Source of the DNA: Bacteroidota bacterium
GTDB lineage: Bacteria; Bacteroidota; Bacteroidia; 2-12-FULL-35-15
Assembly: GCA_016722565.1 (NCBI GenBank)
Contig: JADKIU010000004.1
Coordinates: 124,001-188,000, forward strand
Direction: 5' to 3'
Length of the DNA: 64,000 bases
Positions 52,501 to 60,433 of the stretch are shown here, piece by piece. A program made the translations under genes and the position numbers. Position 1 is the first letter of the stretch. Every line of letters begins with the position of its first letter. The notes beneath the pieces are model-generated. The model saw nothing but the letters and a program-made list of their open reading frames with translations, searched no databases and had not been told where the DNA came from.

Positions 52501-53654
52501 TTGGTCCACTCATAATTGTATGGTCCAGAAACGCCAACAGGAGTTGCTGTTGCTGTTCCATCATTTCCTACACAAGTTGTTGGTGTGGAAGCCATCGTAG
52601 GAATACAACATGCTCCAACAGCCGGTAATACAGAAGCAGGATCATCCAAACAACCTAAACTGCTCCATGAACCGGATTCACCATCACCAGTAGTATTCAC
52701 TGTTACGCTTAAGTTTGAGCCAGGTGCACATCCATTAGCTACAGCAATCGTAAAACAAAAATTCCAAGTGCCGGCACCTAAAACTCCAGTACAATTATCT
52801 CCGAAATTATCTCCCGGATTTGTTCCTGCATCTGGTGTGTCAAAATAAAATCCAGGTCCAAATGTTGTTCCTGTTGCGGAAGATGTACATCCTGCAGGAT
52901 AATAAGCCCAAGTACCACCTGCTGGTGTAGTTTGGCAAGCAGCAGGTGGAGTGGTTGTTAATGATGCTAAGTTCCATCCTGATCCAAAGGTTAATTGTAC
53001 TCCATGTAACCAGTTGGTATTAATTTGTGTGTACTGACTGATATGATAACAGAAAGAAACAACTTGTCCGGGATTATACATTCCATTTACCGGAAGAGGT
53101 GTTGCAGTATAAGTAGTAGCATTAATACAATCAGAGCAATCTTTATTGTTTCTGATGATCATGTTGAATGTCCCTGTTTCTCCCGTTGCTCCACTTACTT
53201 GGATATAATAGGTTGTGCCAATCACCATTTGTTCAACGGTAAGTGTAACTGTTCCACCGGAACCAACAGCGCAACCTCCAACGCCTCCACCCAATGCTCC
53301 ACAAGTTCCGGAGTACATGGCAATATTAGGTGTTGCAAAAGTTGAATTGATTGTAATCACTGCTTGATAGCTACTTGCGGTAAAAGAATACCAAACATCA
53401 TTTGCGGGAACAGCCATTGTTCCTCCAGCACATCCGGGTTGATAAACGTAAGGACTGGCCGGAGTGGCTCCTACTAATGTTCCAGGGATGGTCATGGTTG
53501 CACCAAGCTGAGGTGCTGTTCCGGCACAAGCTGCCGGTGCTGGAAGTGTACCAATGTTTTGTGCTGTAGCACACTCATCATTTGCCGGTTGAGCAAATGC
53601 TTCCTTGCTATAAAAGCTAACCAGTAAAGTTAGTAAAAGAATAATTTTTTTCAT
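49587..53654 (-). CDS. giant Ig/SprB/PKD-repeat surface protein with T9SS type B C-terminus (adhesin 1)
   Basis: 1355 residues: signal peptide (1-21, ending EAFAQ) and an N-terminal domain with PANDECATAQNIGTLPA and a pre-peptidase-like beta region (YYIQVSGATGETGTFNMI). A cysteine-containing domain follows (about 175-350), then Ig-like and SprB-like modules (AGIDVTCNGACNGQTIVIPA, ITDANGCTATTTATITEP). Two PKD domains (WNWSFGDG, WNWDFGDG) span about 1085-1260. The last 90 residues are a gliding-motility-associated/type B sorting domain (FFIPNAFTPNGDGVNDFF, YEIMIFDRWGNMIW, TGTVTIVK). Predicted T9SS export and a role in adhesion or gliding. Its cassette is shared with the two paralogues upstream. 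Confidence 0.9.
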   Translation of the reverse strand: MKKIILLLTLLVSFYSKEAFAQPANDECATAQNIGTLPAPAACAGTAPQLGATMTIPGTLVGATPASPYVYQPGCAGGTMAVPANDVWYSFTASSYQAVITINSTFATPNIAMYSGTCGALGGGVGGCAVGSGGTVTLTVEQMVIGTTYYIQVSGATGETGTFNMIIRNNKDCSDCINATTYTATPLPVNGMYNPGQVVSFCYHISQYTQINTNWLHGVQLTFGSGWNLASLTTTPPAACQTTPAGGTWAYYPAGCTSSATGTTFGPGFYFDTPDAGTNPGDNFGDNCTGVLGAGTWNFCFTIAVANGCAPGSNLSVTVNTTGDGESGSWSSLGCLDDPASVLPAVGACCIPTMASTPTTCVGNDGTATATPVGVSGPYNYEWTNSVGTVVSSTSGVAGANTATGLLPGTYTVTILNTALSCEVTNTVTVTAGGGVIATPTAGSNSPVCIGSTLNLTATTVAGATYAWTGPNAFASALQNPSIASVTALAAGTYTVVATSGGCTASSTVVVVINPPPTVTVPANMTVCNGANIGASAYSSTPAGGTFTWTNSNTAIGLAASGVGNTPAFTATNLGAAPITATITVTPTVAGCLGTPNTYTITVNPTPVAPTALGTSICTNNSTTLTATAPGGTYEWFNAPGGTLLFTGASFTTPVLTANTTYYVQTTILGCTSPLTPVTVTIAPGLIVNAGLDDTICFGGNTTLNATPTGAGYTYSWAPAAGLSNTAISNPVANPATTTTYTVTITDPGGCVGTDDVTIYSDPEITLAIAGIDVTCNGACNGQTIVIPAGGTPAYSYAWSSGCAAASCSPLCIGTYTVTVTDSWGCTSSGTATVIEPTLLTASITASTPTTCNGVCDGTATAAGNGGTIGGGYAFSWNTVPVQATATATGLCAGTYTCTITDANGCTATTTATITEPSIVVIAPIVSPTICFGGTTNLVASASGGNGGPYAYTWSPATGLDFTNIANPNASPVATTIYTVNATDVNGCAAAPVNVTVTVNPPLSVIVSPAVSICPGASAPISATGSNGSGGPYVYSWSPATGLSNPAISNPSASPATTTTYTVTVTDGCSPAVTATVIVTVLPLPVVTFSGDILSGCSPVCVIFTDASTVAGGTITNWNWSFGDGTTFIGQNPPLHCYSNSGTTDALFTVGLTVTSSLGGCTSTDSYLNYITVFANPVAEFTASPNPATILEPTVNFTDQSTSTFPIVSWNWDFGDGSSGSTATNPSHDFPNIIEGSYNVTLTVVDGNGCIDDVSHTIIINPEFTFFIPNAFTPNGDGVNDFFQGQGVGIKKYEIMIFDRWGNMIWYTDDINKLWDGKANHGKDMAQQDVYVWKVKLTDVFDKKHNYTGTVTIVK

Positions 53655-53689
53655 TTTGTATGAGAGAGAGTTTAAGAGAGTTTCTTGGC

Positions 53690-54073
53690 TTAGTGATATT
53701 TTGATTTTGTATGGTGTTCTTCCATAATAAAATTATTCGGACCCAATGAAAAGACAGGAACATCTCTGTCAGCTGAAAAGTTTTCAGGATATTCTGAAAG
53801 ATTTAATGTGTGAAGACTTGCATTGATTTCTGTTGCTGAAAACAATTCAACTTTAACACCACTTGTAAACTCAATTGTATAACGCGAGTTTTTTAGTCGG
53901 TGATATTTCATATTCGAATTGTTCAATGCTAAAATATAAGGCTGGATATCTGTTACAGTTCCATTACTAGTAATGGTATAGGTTTGATCTTGTATTTCTT
54001 GTCCTTTTATTACCATGCAAAAAGATAATCCTAAAAACAAGAAGAGAGATTTTAGTAAGATGTTCGTTTTCAT
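53690..54073 (-). CDS. small secreted protein of unknown function between adhesin genes
   Basis: 127 residues: signal peptide (1-24, cleavage near MVIKGQ) and about 100 residues of polar beta-type sequence (YTITSNGTVTDIQPYILALN, YTIEFTSGVKVELFSATEIN), ending in HHTKSKYH. No sorting domain and no family recognised. It lies 35 bp upstream of adhesin 1 in the same direction, so it is probably co-transcribed with it and may be an accessory factor; this is inference. Confidence 0.55.
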   Translation of the reverse strand: MKTNILLKSLFLFLGLSFCMVIKGQEIQDQTYTITSNGTVTDIQPYILALNNSNMKYHRLKNSRYTIEFTSGVKVELFSATEINASLHTLNLSEYPENFSADRDVPVFSLGPNNFIMEEHHTKSKYH

Positions 54074-54220
54074 TTGATTATGTATAAAAATTGATTTTTA
54101 CGAAGTAAGTGAATTTTTTTTTGGAAAGCAAACTCACCTGCTAAAGGTAATTAGATTTTATTAGTACTTATTCGCTTATAAGGATGTCAAAATCAGAGAA
54201 ATAGTTGCATGTTCTCGAAT

Positions 54221-54261
54221 TAAAAAAGCCCCGCTACAATTAGTTGTAGCGGGGCTTTTTG
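54221..54261 (-). terminator. Rho-independent terminator of adhesin 2
   Basis: Hairpin aaaaagccccgctacaa-ttag-ttgtagcggggctttt, 20 bp past the stop codon of the gene ending at 54282. Confidence 0.9.
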
Positions 54262-54281
54262 TGCCGATGAATTTGTGAAAA

Positions 54282-57200
54282 TTATTTCACAATGGTTACC
54301 GTGCCTGTGTATTTATGCTTTTTGTCTTTGTGATCACTTATTTTCACTACATAAACGTAAACATCTTCTTCTGCTATTTCTTTTCCATGATTCGCAATTC
54401 CATCCCAATGTTTATTAATATCGTCTGCGAAGAAAATTAAATTTCCCCAGCGATCATAAATTAATAATTCATATTTTTTGATGTAATCACCTTTTCCATA
54501 GAATTCGTCATTGATTCCATCGCCATTCGGAGAGAATGCATTTGGAATAAAGAATGTGAATTCAGGATCTATAATGATGCATATTTGTGTGTTGTCGATA
54601 CACCCAAAATTTGTTGTAACAGCAAGTGACGCACAATAGGTTCCTGCTTCGGTGAAGGTATGTGTTGGATTTTGTAAGCTACTCGTGCTGTCTGTTCCTG
54701 CAAATGGATCCCCGAAATTCCAATGCCATCCAGTGATCGCACCTGTAGCTACACTTGAATTGTCGACATAACTCACATCAGGATTAAGAATACTACTTGA
54801 CAAAGGTGCCGTAAAATCTGCTATAGGATTTGGATGCACAGTGATGTATCCAAGCACAGTACTTGTAGAACTACAACCACCTAATGTAGAAGTAACGGAT
54901 AAGGTCACGTTGTAACTACCGGCAGCTGCATAACAATTAGTAGGTGTAGGCAAGGTGCTGGTGTTCCCATCTCCAAAATCCCAATTCCAAGTTGCAATAG
55001 CTCCACCTGCAACGGTTGAATTGTCGGTAAATGTAACGCATAAAGGCTCACAACCTGAAGTTATTGGTGCGCTGAATGCCACAACGGGCAAAGGTAATAC
55101 GGTAACTGTAACAGTAGCCGTAACCGTAGGTGAACATCCGTCACTAGCTGTAACGGTGTATGTCGTGGTTACAGCAGGTGAAACCGTAAGTGGTGTTCCT
55201 GCACCTGCAGGTGCCCATGAATAGGTATATGGTCCGCCAGTTCCCAATGAGGCCAATGCCGAAATGCTGGTAGAGGCTCCCGGACAAATAGAAGCAGTAC
55301 CGCTGGCAACCACAGTGAGTGGAGGATTAACAGTAACGGTAACGGTAGCCGGAGCAGAAGGACAACCATTTACATCTGTTGCGTTAACCGTGTAAATCGT
55401 TGTAGCAGCGGGAGTAGAAGTAGGGTTTGGAATATTTGTAAAGTCTAATCCCGCAGCAGGTGACCAAATATAATTATATGCTCCACCATTTCCACCTGAA
55501 GCCGAAGCTGTAATCATTGTGCTTCCACCTGTACAAACGGCAGCAGGTGCAATCGGTGCAATCACCACCAATGTAGGTTCTGTAATGGTAGCGGTAACGG
55601 TAGCTGTACAACTATTTGCATCCGTAATGGTACACGTATAAGTACCTGCACATAATCCGGTAGCAGTAGCCGTAGTTTGAACAGGAACAGTGTTCCATGA
55701 ATAAGAATATCCAGCGCCCACAGTTCCACCGGCACCGGTAGCAGTAGCCGTTCCATCACAAACAGCATTACAAGATGTTGGTGTTGTTCCCGATATCGAG
55801 GCAGTTAATACGGTAGGTTCAATAATAGTAGCTGTTCCTGAAGATGTACAGCCCCACGAATCGGTAACGGTAACGGTGTATGTTCCAATACATAACGGAC
55901 TGCAAGAAGCGGCCGAACATCCAGAAGACCATGCATAATTATATGCAGGTGTTCCACCAGAAGGAATCACAATGGTTTGTCCGTTACATGCACCATTACA
56001 AGTTACATCAATACCAGCAATGGCAAGTGTAATTTGAGGGTCAGCAAATACGGTAACGGTACTTGTTCCAGTACATCCACTGGCATCGGTTACTAACACC
56101 GAATAGGTAGTGGTAGTAGCAGGTGAAGCGGTAGGAGTCGCGGTGGTAGCACCAACAAGTGATGCAGCCGGAGTCCAGTTGTAAGTAAATCCAGCACCGG
56201 TTGGTGTAACACCTAAAACAGTGCTAGCACCAAAACAAATGGTATCGTTTAATCCGGCATTGATAATCAGTCCGGCATTCACGGTAACGGTAGCAACAGC
56301 AGTTGATGAACAACCCAATGAAGTACCTGTAACCGTATAAGTTGTTGTAACAACAGGTGAAGCGTCAGCAGTGTTTACACCGGTAGATGTAGCGCCAGCA
56401 CTCCAAGTATATGTAGTTGCACCACCGGCAATTAAGTTGGCGGTGAACGTTGGACAAACATTGGGTGAGTTAACGGTTGTTATTGGTAATGGATTAACAG
56501 TAACAGTGCTTATTGCCGTTGAGGTGCAACCGCCTGTTGTTCCGGTAACAGTATAAGATGTTGTAGTAATTGGTGTAACGGTAATTGGATTTGTGATAGC
56601 ACCTGTTGACCAAGAGTAAGAAGTGGCACCTGCACCAGTTAAGGTAGCAACATCTCCTTCACAAATTGTTGGTGAGTTTACTGTTATAGGTGCTCCTGGA
56701 TTTACTGTAACCGTTGCGATTGCTGTTCCGGTACAACCGGCTGTTGTACCCGTAACCGTGTAAGTTGTTGTCACAAGCGGGCTCGCATCAGCGGTATTCA
56801 CACCCGTAGAAGTTGCTCCTGCAGTCCATACATAACTAGAAGCACCACTTGCAGTTAAGTTTGCTGTAGCACCCGGACAAATAGTTGGTGAATTCACGCT
56901 AATAGTAGGTGCTGGACTAATGGTAATGCAAATTACATTTGAATAAACGGGTGCTCCACAACCACTAACTTCTGCTCTAAAACAGGTGTTCGTAGTCATA
57001 CCAGCAGTAGTAAACGTTGCCGCAGTTGCGCCAGCTATGTTGGTAAAAGGTCCTCCTGCTGTTGGTGCACTTTGCCATTGTATGCCTCCGGTACTTCCTG
57101 TTAGTGTAAGATTGACGGGTGTTCCGGAACAGACCGATGCTGGTGTGACTGAAGCGGTTCCTGCAATAGGTGCAGGGACAACGTTGATGGTCATACTAAC

Positions 57201-57866
57201 ATTCGCAACTTGATTGCTGCAATCATCCGTTACTGCACAGGTGTAGGTTGTTGTTACTCCTGGGCAAACAGTAATAGATGGAGTAGTTGCTCCATTGCTC
57301 CAGTTATATAAAACAGCAATTTGACACCCTCCAGTTGGAGTTGCAGTAATTGTGGTACATGCACCGGCACAAATGTTATTTGCTGTTGCTGCTACTGTCG
57401 CAGTAAATGTTGGCATAACACCAGGTACAACAAATGTTTGCGTTGCACACCAAGGACCAACACTAAAGTTGTGGTTTTCACGCATTCTGTATTGGTAAGT
57501 TGTTCCTGGACAAAGTGCAGCAAAATTAATTGTTACACCCGGATAATTTTGAACAACACAACTCGGTTTCATCATTTGTGCACTTTGATAAAACGGGTAG
57601 GTGCCTAAAGGTCCGTAAAATCCAGGCGAGAAAGGAGCTCCATTAAATGCTTCACCGATACAACGTACTTCTACGTCTAGCCAATAGGCGGCACAACCAC
57701 AAGTTGGTGAATCGGAAGCGGCATTTACAATAATTCCTCCGGCAATAGGAGTTTGTTGGGTTATATTTACAAGTGCAATGGCATGACATGCTTCTGCTCT
57801 TTTCACAGAAAAGGCAAAAAATATTGTAAATAAAAAAAATACGATAGTCGAATGAACGCGTTTCAT
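54282..57866 (-). CDS. giant Ig/SprB/PKD-repeat surface protein with T9SS type B C-terminus (adhesin 2)
   Basis: 1194 residues: signal peptide (1-26, ending KRAEA) and a cysteine-rich N-terminal domain of about 125 residues (CHAIALVNITQQTPIAGG, ...CGCAAYWLDVEVRCIGEAF). Ig-like modules follow, including three NSPTIC-type repeats (about 330-540), a block with LNDTICFGASTVLGVTPTGA, and SprB-like modules. Two PKD domains (WNWDFGDG, WHWNFGDP) lead to the type B C-terminal cassette (about 1105-1194, FFIPNAFSPNGDGINDEF ... TGTVTIVK). Large parts from the NDTIC block onward are almost identical, also in DNA, to adhesin 3. Predicted T9SS-exported adhesin. Confidence 0.9.
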   Translation of the reverse strand: MKRVHSTIVFFLFTIFFAFSVKRAEACHAIALVNITQQTPIAGGIIVNAASDSPTCGCAAYWLDVEVRCIGEAFNGAPFSPGFYGPLGTYPFYQSAQMMKPSCVVQNYPGVTINFAALCPGTTYQYRMRENHNFSVGPWCATQTFVVPGVMPTFTATVAATANNICAGACTTITATPTGGCQIAVLYNWSNGATTPSITVCPGVTTTYTCAVTDDCSNQVANVSMTINVVPAPIAGTASVTPASVCSGTPVNLTLTGSTGGIQWQSAPTAGGPFTNIAGATAATFTTAGMTTNTCFRAEVSGCGAPVYSNVICITISPAPTISVNSPTICPGATANLTASGASSYVWTAGATSTGVNTADASPLVTTTYTVTGTTAGCTGTAIATVTVNPGAPITVNSPTICEGDVATLTGAGATSYSWSTGAITNPITVTPITTTSYTVTGTTGGCTSTAISTVTVNPLPITTVNSPNVCPTFTANLIAGGATTYTWSAGATSTGVNTADASPVVTTTYTVTGTSLGCSSTAVATVTVNAGLIINAGLNDTICFGASTVLGVTPTGAGFTYNWTPAASLVGATTATPTASPATTTTYSVLVTDASGCTGTSTVTVFADPQITLAIAGIDVTCNGACNGQTIVIPSGGTPAYNYAWSSGCSAASCSPLCIGTYTVTVTDSWGCTSSGTATIIEPTVLTASISGTTPTSCNAVCDGTATATGAGGTVGAGYSYSWNTVPVQTTATATGLCAGTYTCTITDANSCTATVTATITEPTLVVIAPIAPAAVCTGGSTMITASASGGNGGAYNYIWSPAAGLDFTNIPNPTSTPAATTIYTVNATDVNGCPSAPATVTVTVNPPLTVVASGTASICPGASTSISALASLGTGGPYTYSWAPAGAGTPLTVSPAVTTTYTVTASDGCSPTVTATVTVTVLPLPVVAFSAPITSGCEPLCVTFTDNSTVAGGAIATWNWDFGDGNTSTLPTPTNCYAAAGSYNVTLSVTSTLGGCSSTSTVLGYITVHPNPIADFTAPLSSSILNPDVSYVDNSSVATGAITGWHWNFGDPFAGTDSTSSLQNPTHTFTEAGTYCASLAVTTNFGCIDNTQICIIIDPEFTFFIPNAFSPNGDGINDEFYGKGDYIKKYELLIYDRWGNLIFFADDINKHWDGIANHGKEIAEEDVYVYVVKISDHKDKKHKYTGTVTIVK
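55561..56262 (-). repeat. near-identical module block shared with 61687-62380
   Basis: About 0.7 kb of adhesin 2 matches adhesin 3 with only scattered substitutions. A further similar pair is 55075-55330 with 61200-61460. Confidence 0.75.
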
Positions 57867-58007
57867 AATAGTAGTAGTTAATATAGTAGTAGTGTAAAGT
57901 CTGTTTAGTTAAAGGTTAGACGTAGCCTTGAGCCTAAACGTTGCATGATGGAGGTTAAAAAAGCGGATATAATTTATTAACAAAACATAAATAGAATCAT
58001 CGGAATG

Positions 58008-60356
58008 TTAATTCAATTTTATGAGCTTGTAAGTGCTTGAACTTGAGTTGGAAGTTAGTTGAATCGTGTAAATTCCGTTTAGAAGATTTTCTAATGAAGA
58101 AAGTTCAATTTGCCCGGTGCTTTCATAATTCAGCTGTTTTAATTGCTGTCCTTGGCTATTAAATAGCTGCACAGAATATTTCCCCACAGGAATTCCGAGG
58201 ATAATTACTTTGTCATTGGACGGATTGGGATATAAATAACTATTGTTATTAATATTCGAATTTTCAATTGTTGTTATAATTGAAACCGTATCAATTTGCC
58301 AAACAAATGCATCTACATCTCCACTTTTTATTGTTTGAAAAACACCTGAAGTGACAGGAAAGTCTGTACTGTAAGTATTTCCGGAAACAACAATTTTCTG
58401 TTGCATTACTTCGCAAATGTTGTAAGCGTAATCGGCACTTGCTCCACCATTCAAATTCGATAATTCAACAAAACCTGTCGAGTCAAGTGTCATATAAACA
58501 ATATCAGAAATGCCATTATTGATGGTGTCGAATTGGTTGCCAATCATTGGAAAGTCCGTGGAGTTGGTCTCTCCTACGATGGTTAATTTTTGATTGGTGT
58601 TGACGATGATTCCTCTTCCGGTATCCCAAGCTGCTCCTCCTGCATAGGTTAACCATCTTAGGTTTCCGGAAGGAGAGAAGCTGCCGATTGATAAATCTCT
58701 TACTCCATTCATTGTTGATTGAAACGCTCCTGCACTTATTGGGAAATCACTACTCGCACTATACCCGGTAAAATAAATGTTGTTTGCTTTGTCACATGCT
58801 AAAGCATAAATGTCTTCATTGCCAACACCTCCTAAATAGGTTGACCAAATTTTTACTCCTGAGCTATTAAATTTTGTAACAAAAGCATCGCTCCCACCCA
58901 TCAAAAAATTTTGATAAGAGGTTGCTTCAACTGGAAAATTGCTGCTATATGTGTCGCCTGCTACAATTACGTTTCCAAGTGTGTCAAATTTTATTGCATG
59001 TGCATCTTCGCTATTCATTCCACCCAAAAATGTGCTCCAAACTCTGTTTCCTGTCGTATCGAACTTGGAAACAAAACAGTCCAATGCGCCTCCAAATAGT
59101 GATTGCCAGGCTCCCGGAGATGTAGGGAAGTCGTTACTGCTTGTGAAACCACCCAGTGCAATGTTTCCTTGCTTGTCCATATCCATGCTTACCGCAAAAT
59201 CACCACCGGTTCCTCCGGCAAAAGTACCCCAAAGAAAATTTCCATTCGTATCAAATTGCGTGATAAAGGCATCTACAGATCCAGAAAAAGATGAACTGAA
59301 AACTCCACTAGCACTGATAAATAAATCGGAGCTGTAGGTATAACCTGATAATGTTGGTTTCCCAGTAGGAGTTACTTTTAATCGATAACCGAAATCGTTT
59401 TGACTGCCTCCATAATACGTTGCCCATAATCGCTGTCCGTTTGCATCAAACTTGAAGATGTAAGCATCATAGTTGGCATTTAAATTTATTTGGAATGCAC
59501 CGGCACTACTCGGAAAATCAACACTTTGTGTATATCCTGAAATGTAAACATTGCCGAAGCTATCACCATCTAATCCATAACATTCATCAACATCTGCACC
59601 TCCTGCAAATGAAATCCAAGGGTCAATCACAATAGATTGACAATTTAAAGGAACAGCAGTGGAATAAGAAATAGTATTATCCTGAATGGTAATGTTGCAA
59701 ACTTGTTCTCTGCGAACTACTTTATTGTTTTTTTGAACGTCTGCATAAACGGATGGGAATTGTTCTTTTATTTCTCCAAGCGGTGTTTCAATAGATAGCA
59801 GTTGTTTTTTTTTTGTTTCGTCAAGTATTTTTTTTGCAGTTACTCCGAGTAGTTTAAATGAAAATGTAACTTCATTTGTTTTTGGATTTTCAAAAACGAT
59901 GTCATATTTTAAACCCTTTTCAGGATGGTTATAAAAAACCATAGACACGCCTTTTGATTTGTTCGTATAAGTTATTTTTTCAAATTGATTTGCTGTGTAA
60001 CATTTGCCGCGTGTGTAAAATGTTAGTTTTTCTGAAGCGGTTTGCCCTGCTTCTATATTGAAATTTTCTGCGTTTTCAAATTGGTAGTCGTATCTAAAAA
60101 CGTTTGTTTTATTCTCAATTAAAAATGTATTAAATAATTTTTTTTCTGTTGTTTGGTATAAAACAAATGCAATGCGATCTTTTAAGAAATAAGCGGTTCC
60201 TCCATTGATTGCGGTATAAAATAAAATCTTTTGTGAGTCAAATTCTTCCTGTGTGATTTGTCCTTTGTTTTCAATAATGCTAGACGCATTCACATTTTTT
60301 AAATATGAAAATAGAAATAGAAGAAGGAAGATTTTTTTTAAAATAAGTCGAATCAT
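58008..60356 (-). CDS. SBBP-repeat beta-propeller surface protein with T9SS type A sorting domain
   Basis: 782 residues: signal peptide (1-24, ending NVNAS) and an N-terminal domain with ENKGQITQEEFDSQKILFYT (DUF7948-like, about 28-240). Next come at least seven SBBP repeats of about 50 residues (GNVYISGYTQSVDFPSSAGAF, WATYYGGSQNDFG, WSTFLGGMNSEDAHAIKFD, WSTYLGGVGNEDIYALACD), which build a propeller. The type A domain runs from about residue 700 (SYLYPNPSNDKVIILGI ... STYKLIKLN). Exported by T9SS; the ligand is unknown. It lies between adhesins 2 and 3 in the same direction. Confidence 0.88.
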   Translation of the reverse strand: MIRLILKKIFLLLFLFSYLKNVNASSIIENKGQITQEEFDSQKILFYTAINGGTAYFLKDRIAFVLYQTTEKKLFNTFLIENKTNVFRYDYQFENAENFNIEAGQTASEKLTFYTRGKCYTANQFEKITYTNKSKGVSMVFYNHPEKGLKYDIVFENPKTNEVTFSFKLLGVTAKKILDETKKKQLLSIETPLGEIKEQFPSVYADVQKNNKVVRREQVCNITIQDNTISYSTAVPLNCQSIVIDPWISFAGGADVDECYGLDGDSFGNVYISGYTQSVDFPSSAGAFQINLNANYDAYIFKFDANGQRLWATYYGGSQNDFGYRLKVTPTGKPTLSGYTYSSDLFISASGVFSSSFSGSVDAFITQFDTNGNFLWGTFAGGTGGDFAVSMDMDKQGNIALGGFTSSNDFPTSPGAWQSLFGGALDCFVSKFDTTGNRVWSTFLGGMNSEDAHAIKFDTLGNVIVAGDTYSSNFPVEATSYQNFLMGGSDAFVTKFNSSGVKIWSTYLGGVGNEDIYALACDKANNIYFTGYSASSDFPISAGAFQSTMNGVRDLSIGSFSPSGNLRWLTYAGGAAWDTGRGIIVNTNQKLTIVGETNSTDFPMIGNQFDTINNGISDIVYMTLDSTGFVELSNLNGGASADYAYNICEVMQQKIVVSGNTYSTDFPVTSGVFQTIKSGDVDAFVWQIDTVSIITTIENSNINNNSYLYPNPSNDKVIILGIPVGKYSVQLFNSQGQQLKQLNYESTGQIELSSLENLLNGIYTIQLTSNSSSSTYKLIKLN

Positions 60357-60382
60357 TTTTCTGTTGTTAGACTAAAAATAAT

Positions 60383-60418
60383 AAAAAATCCGCTCCGAAT
60401 TTTCGAAGCGGATTTTTA
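60383..60418 (-). terminator. Rho-independent terminator of adhesin 3
   Basis: Hairpin aaaaaatccgct / agcggattttt with a short internal loop, 16 bp past the stop codon of the gene ending at 60434. Confidence 0.8.
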
Positions 60419-60433
60419 GTAGTCGTTTTTATT

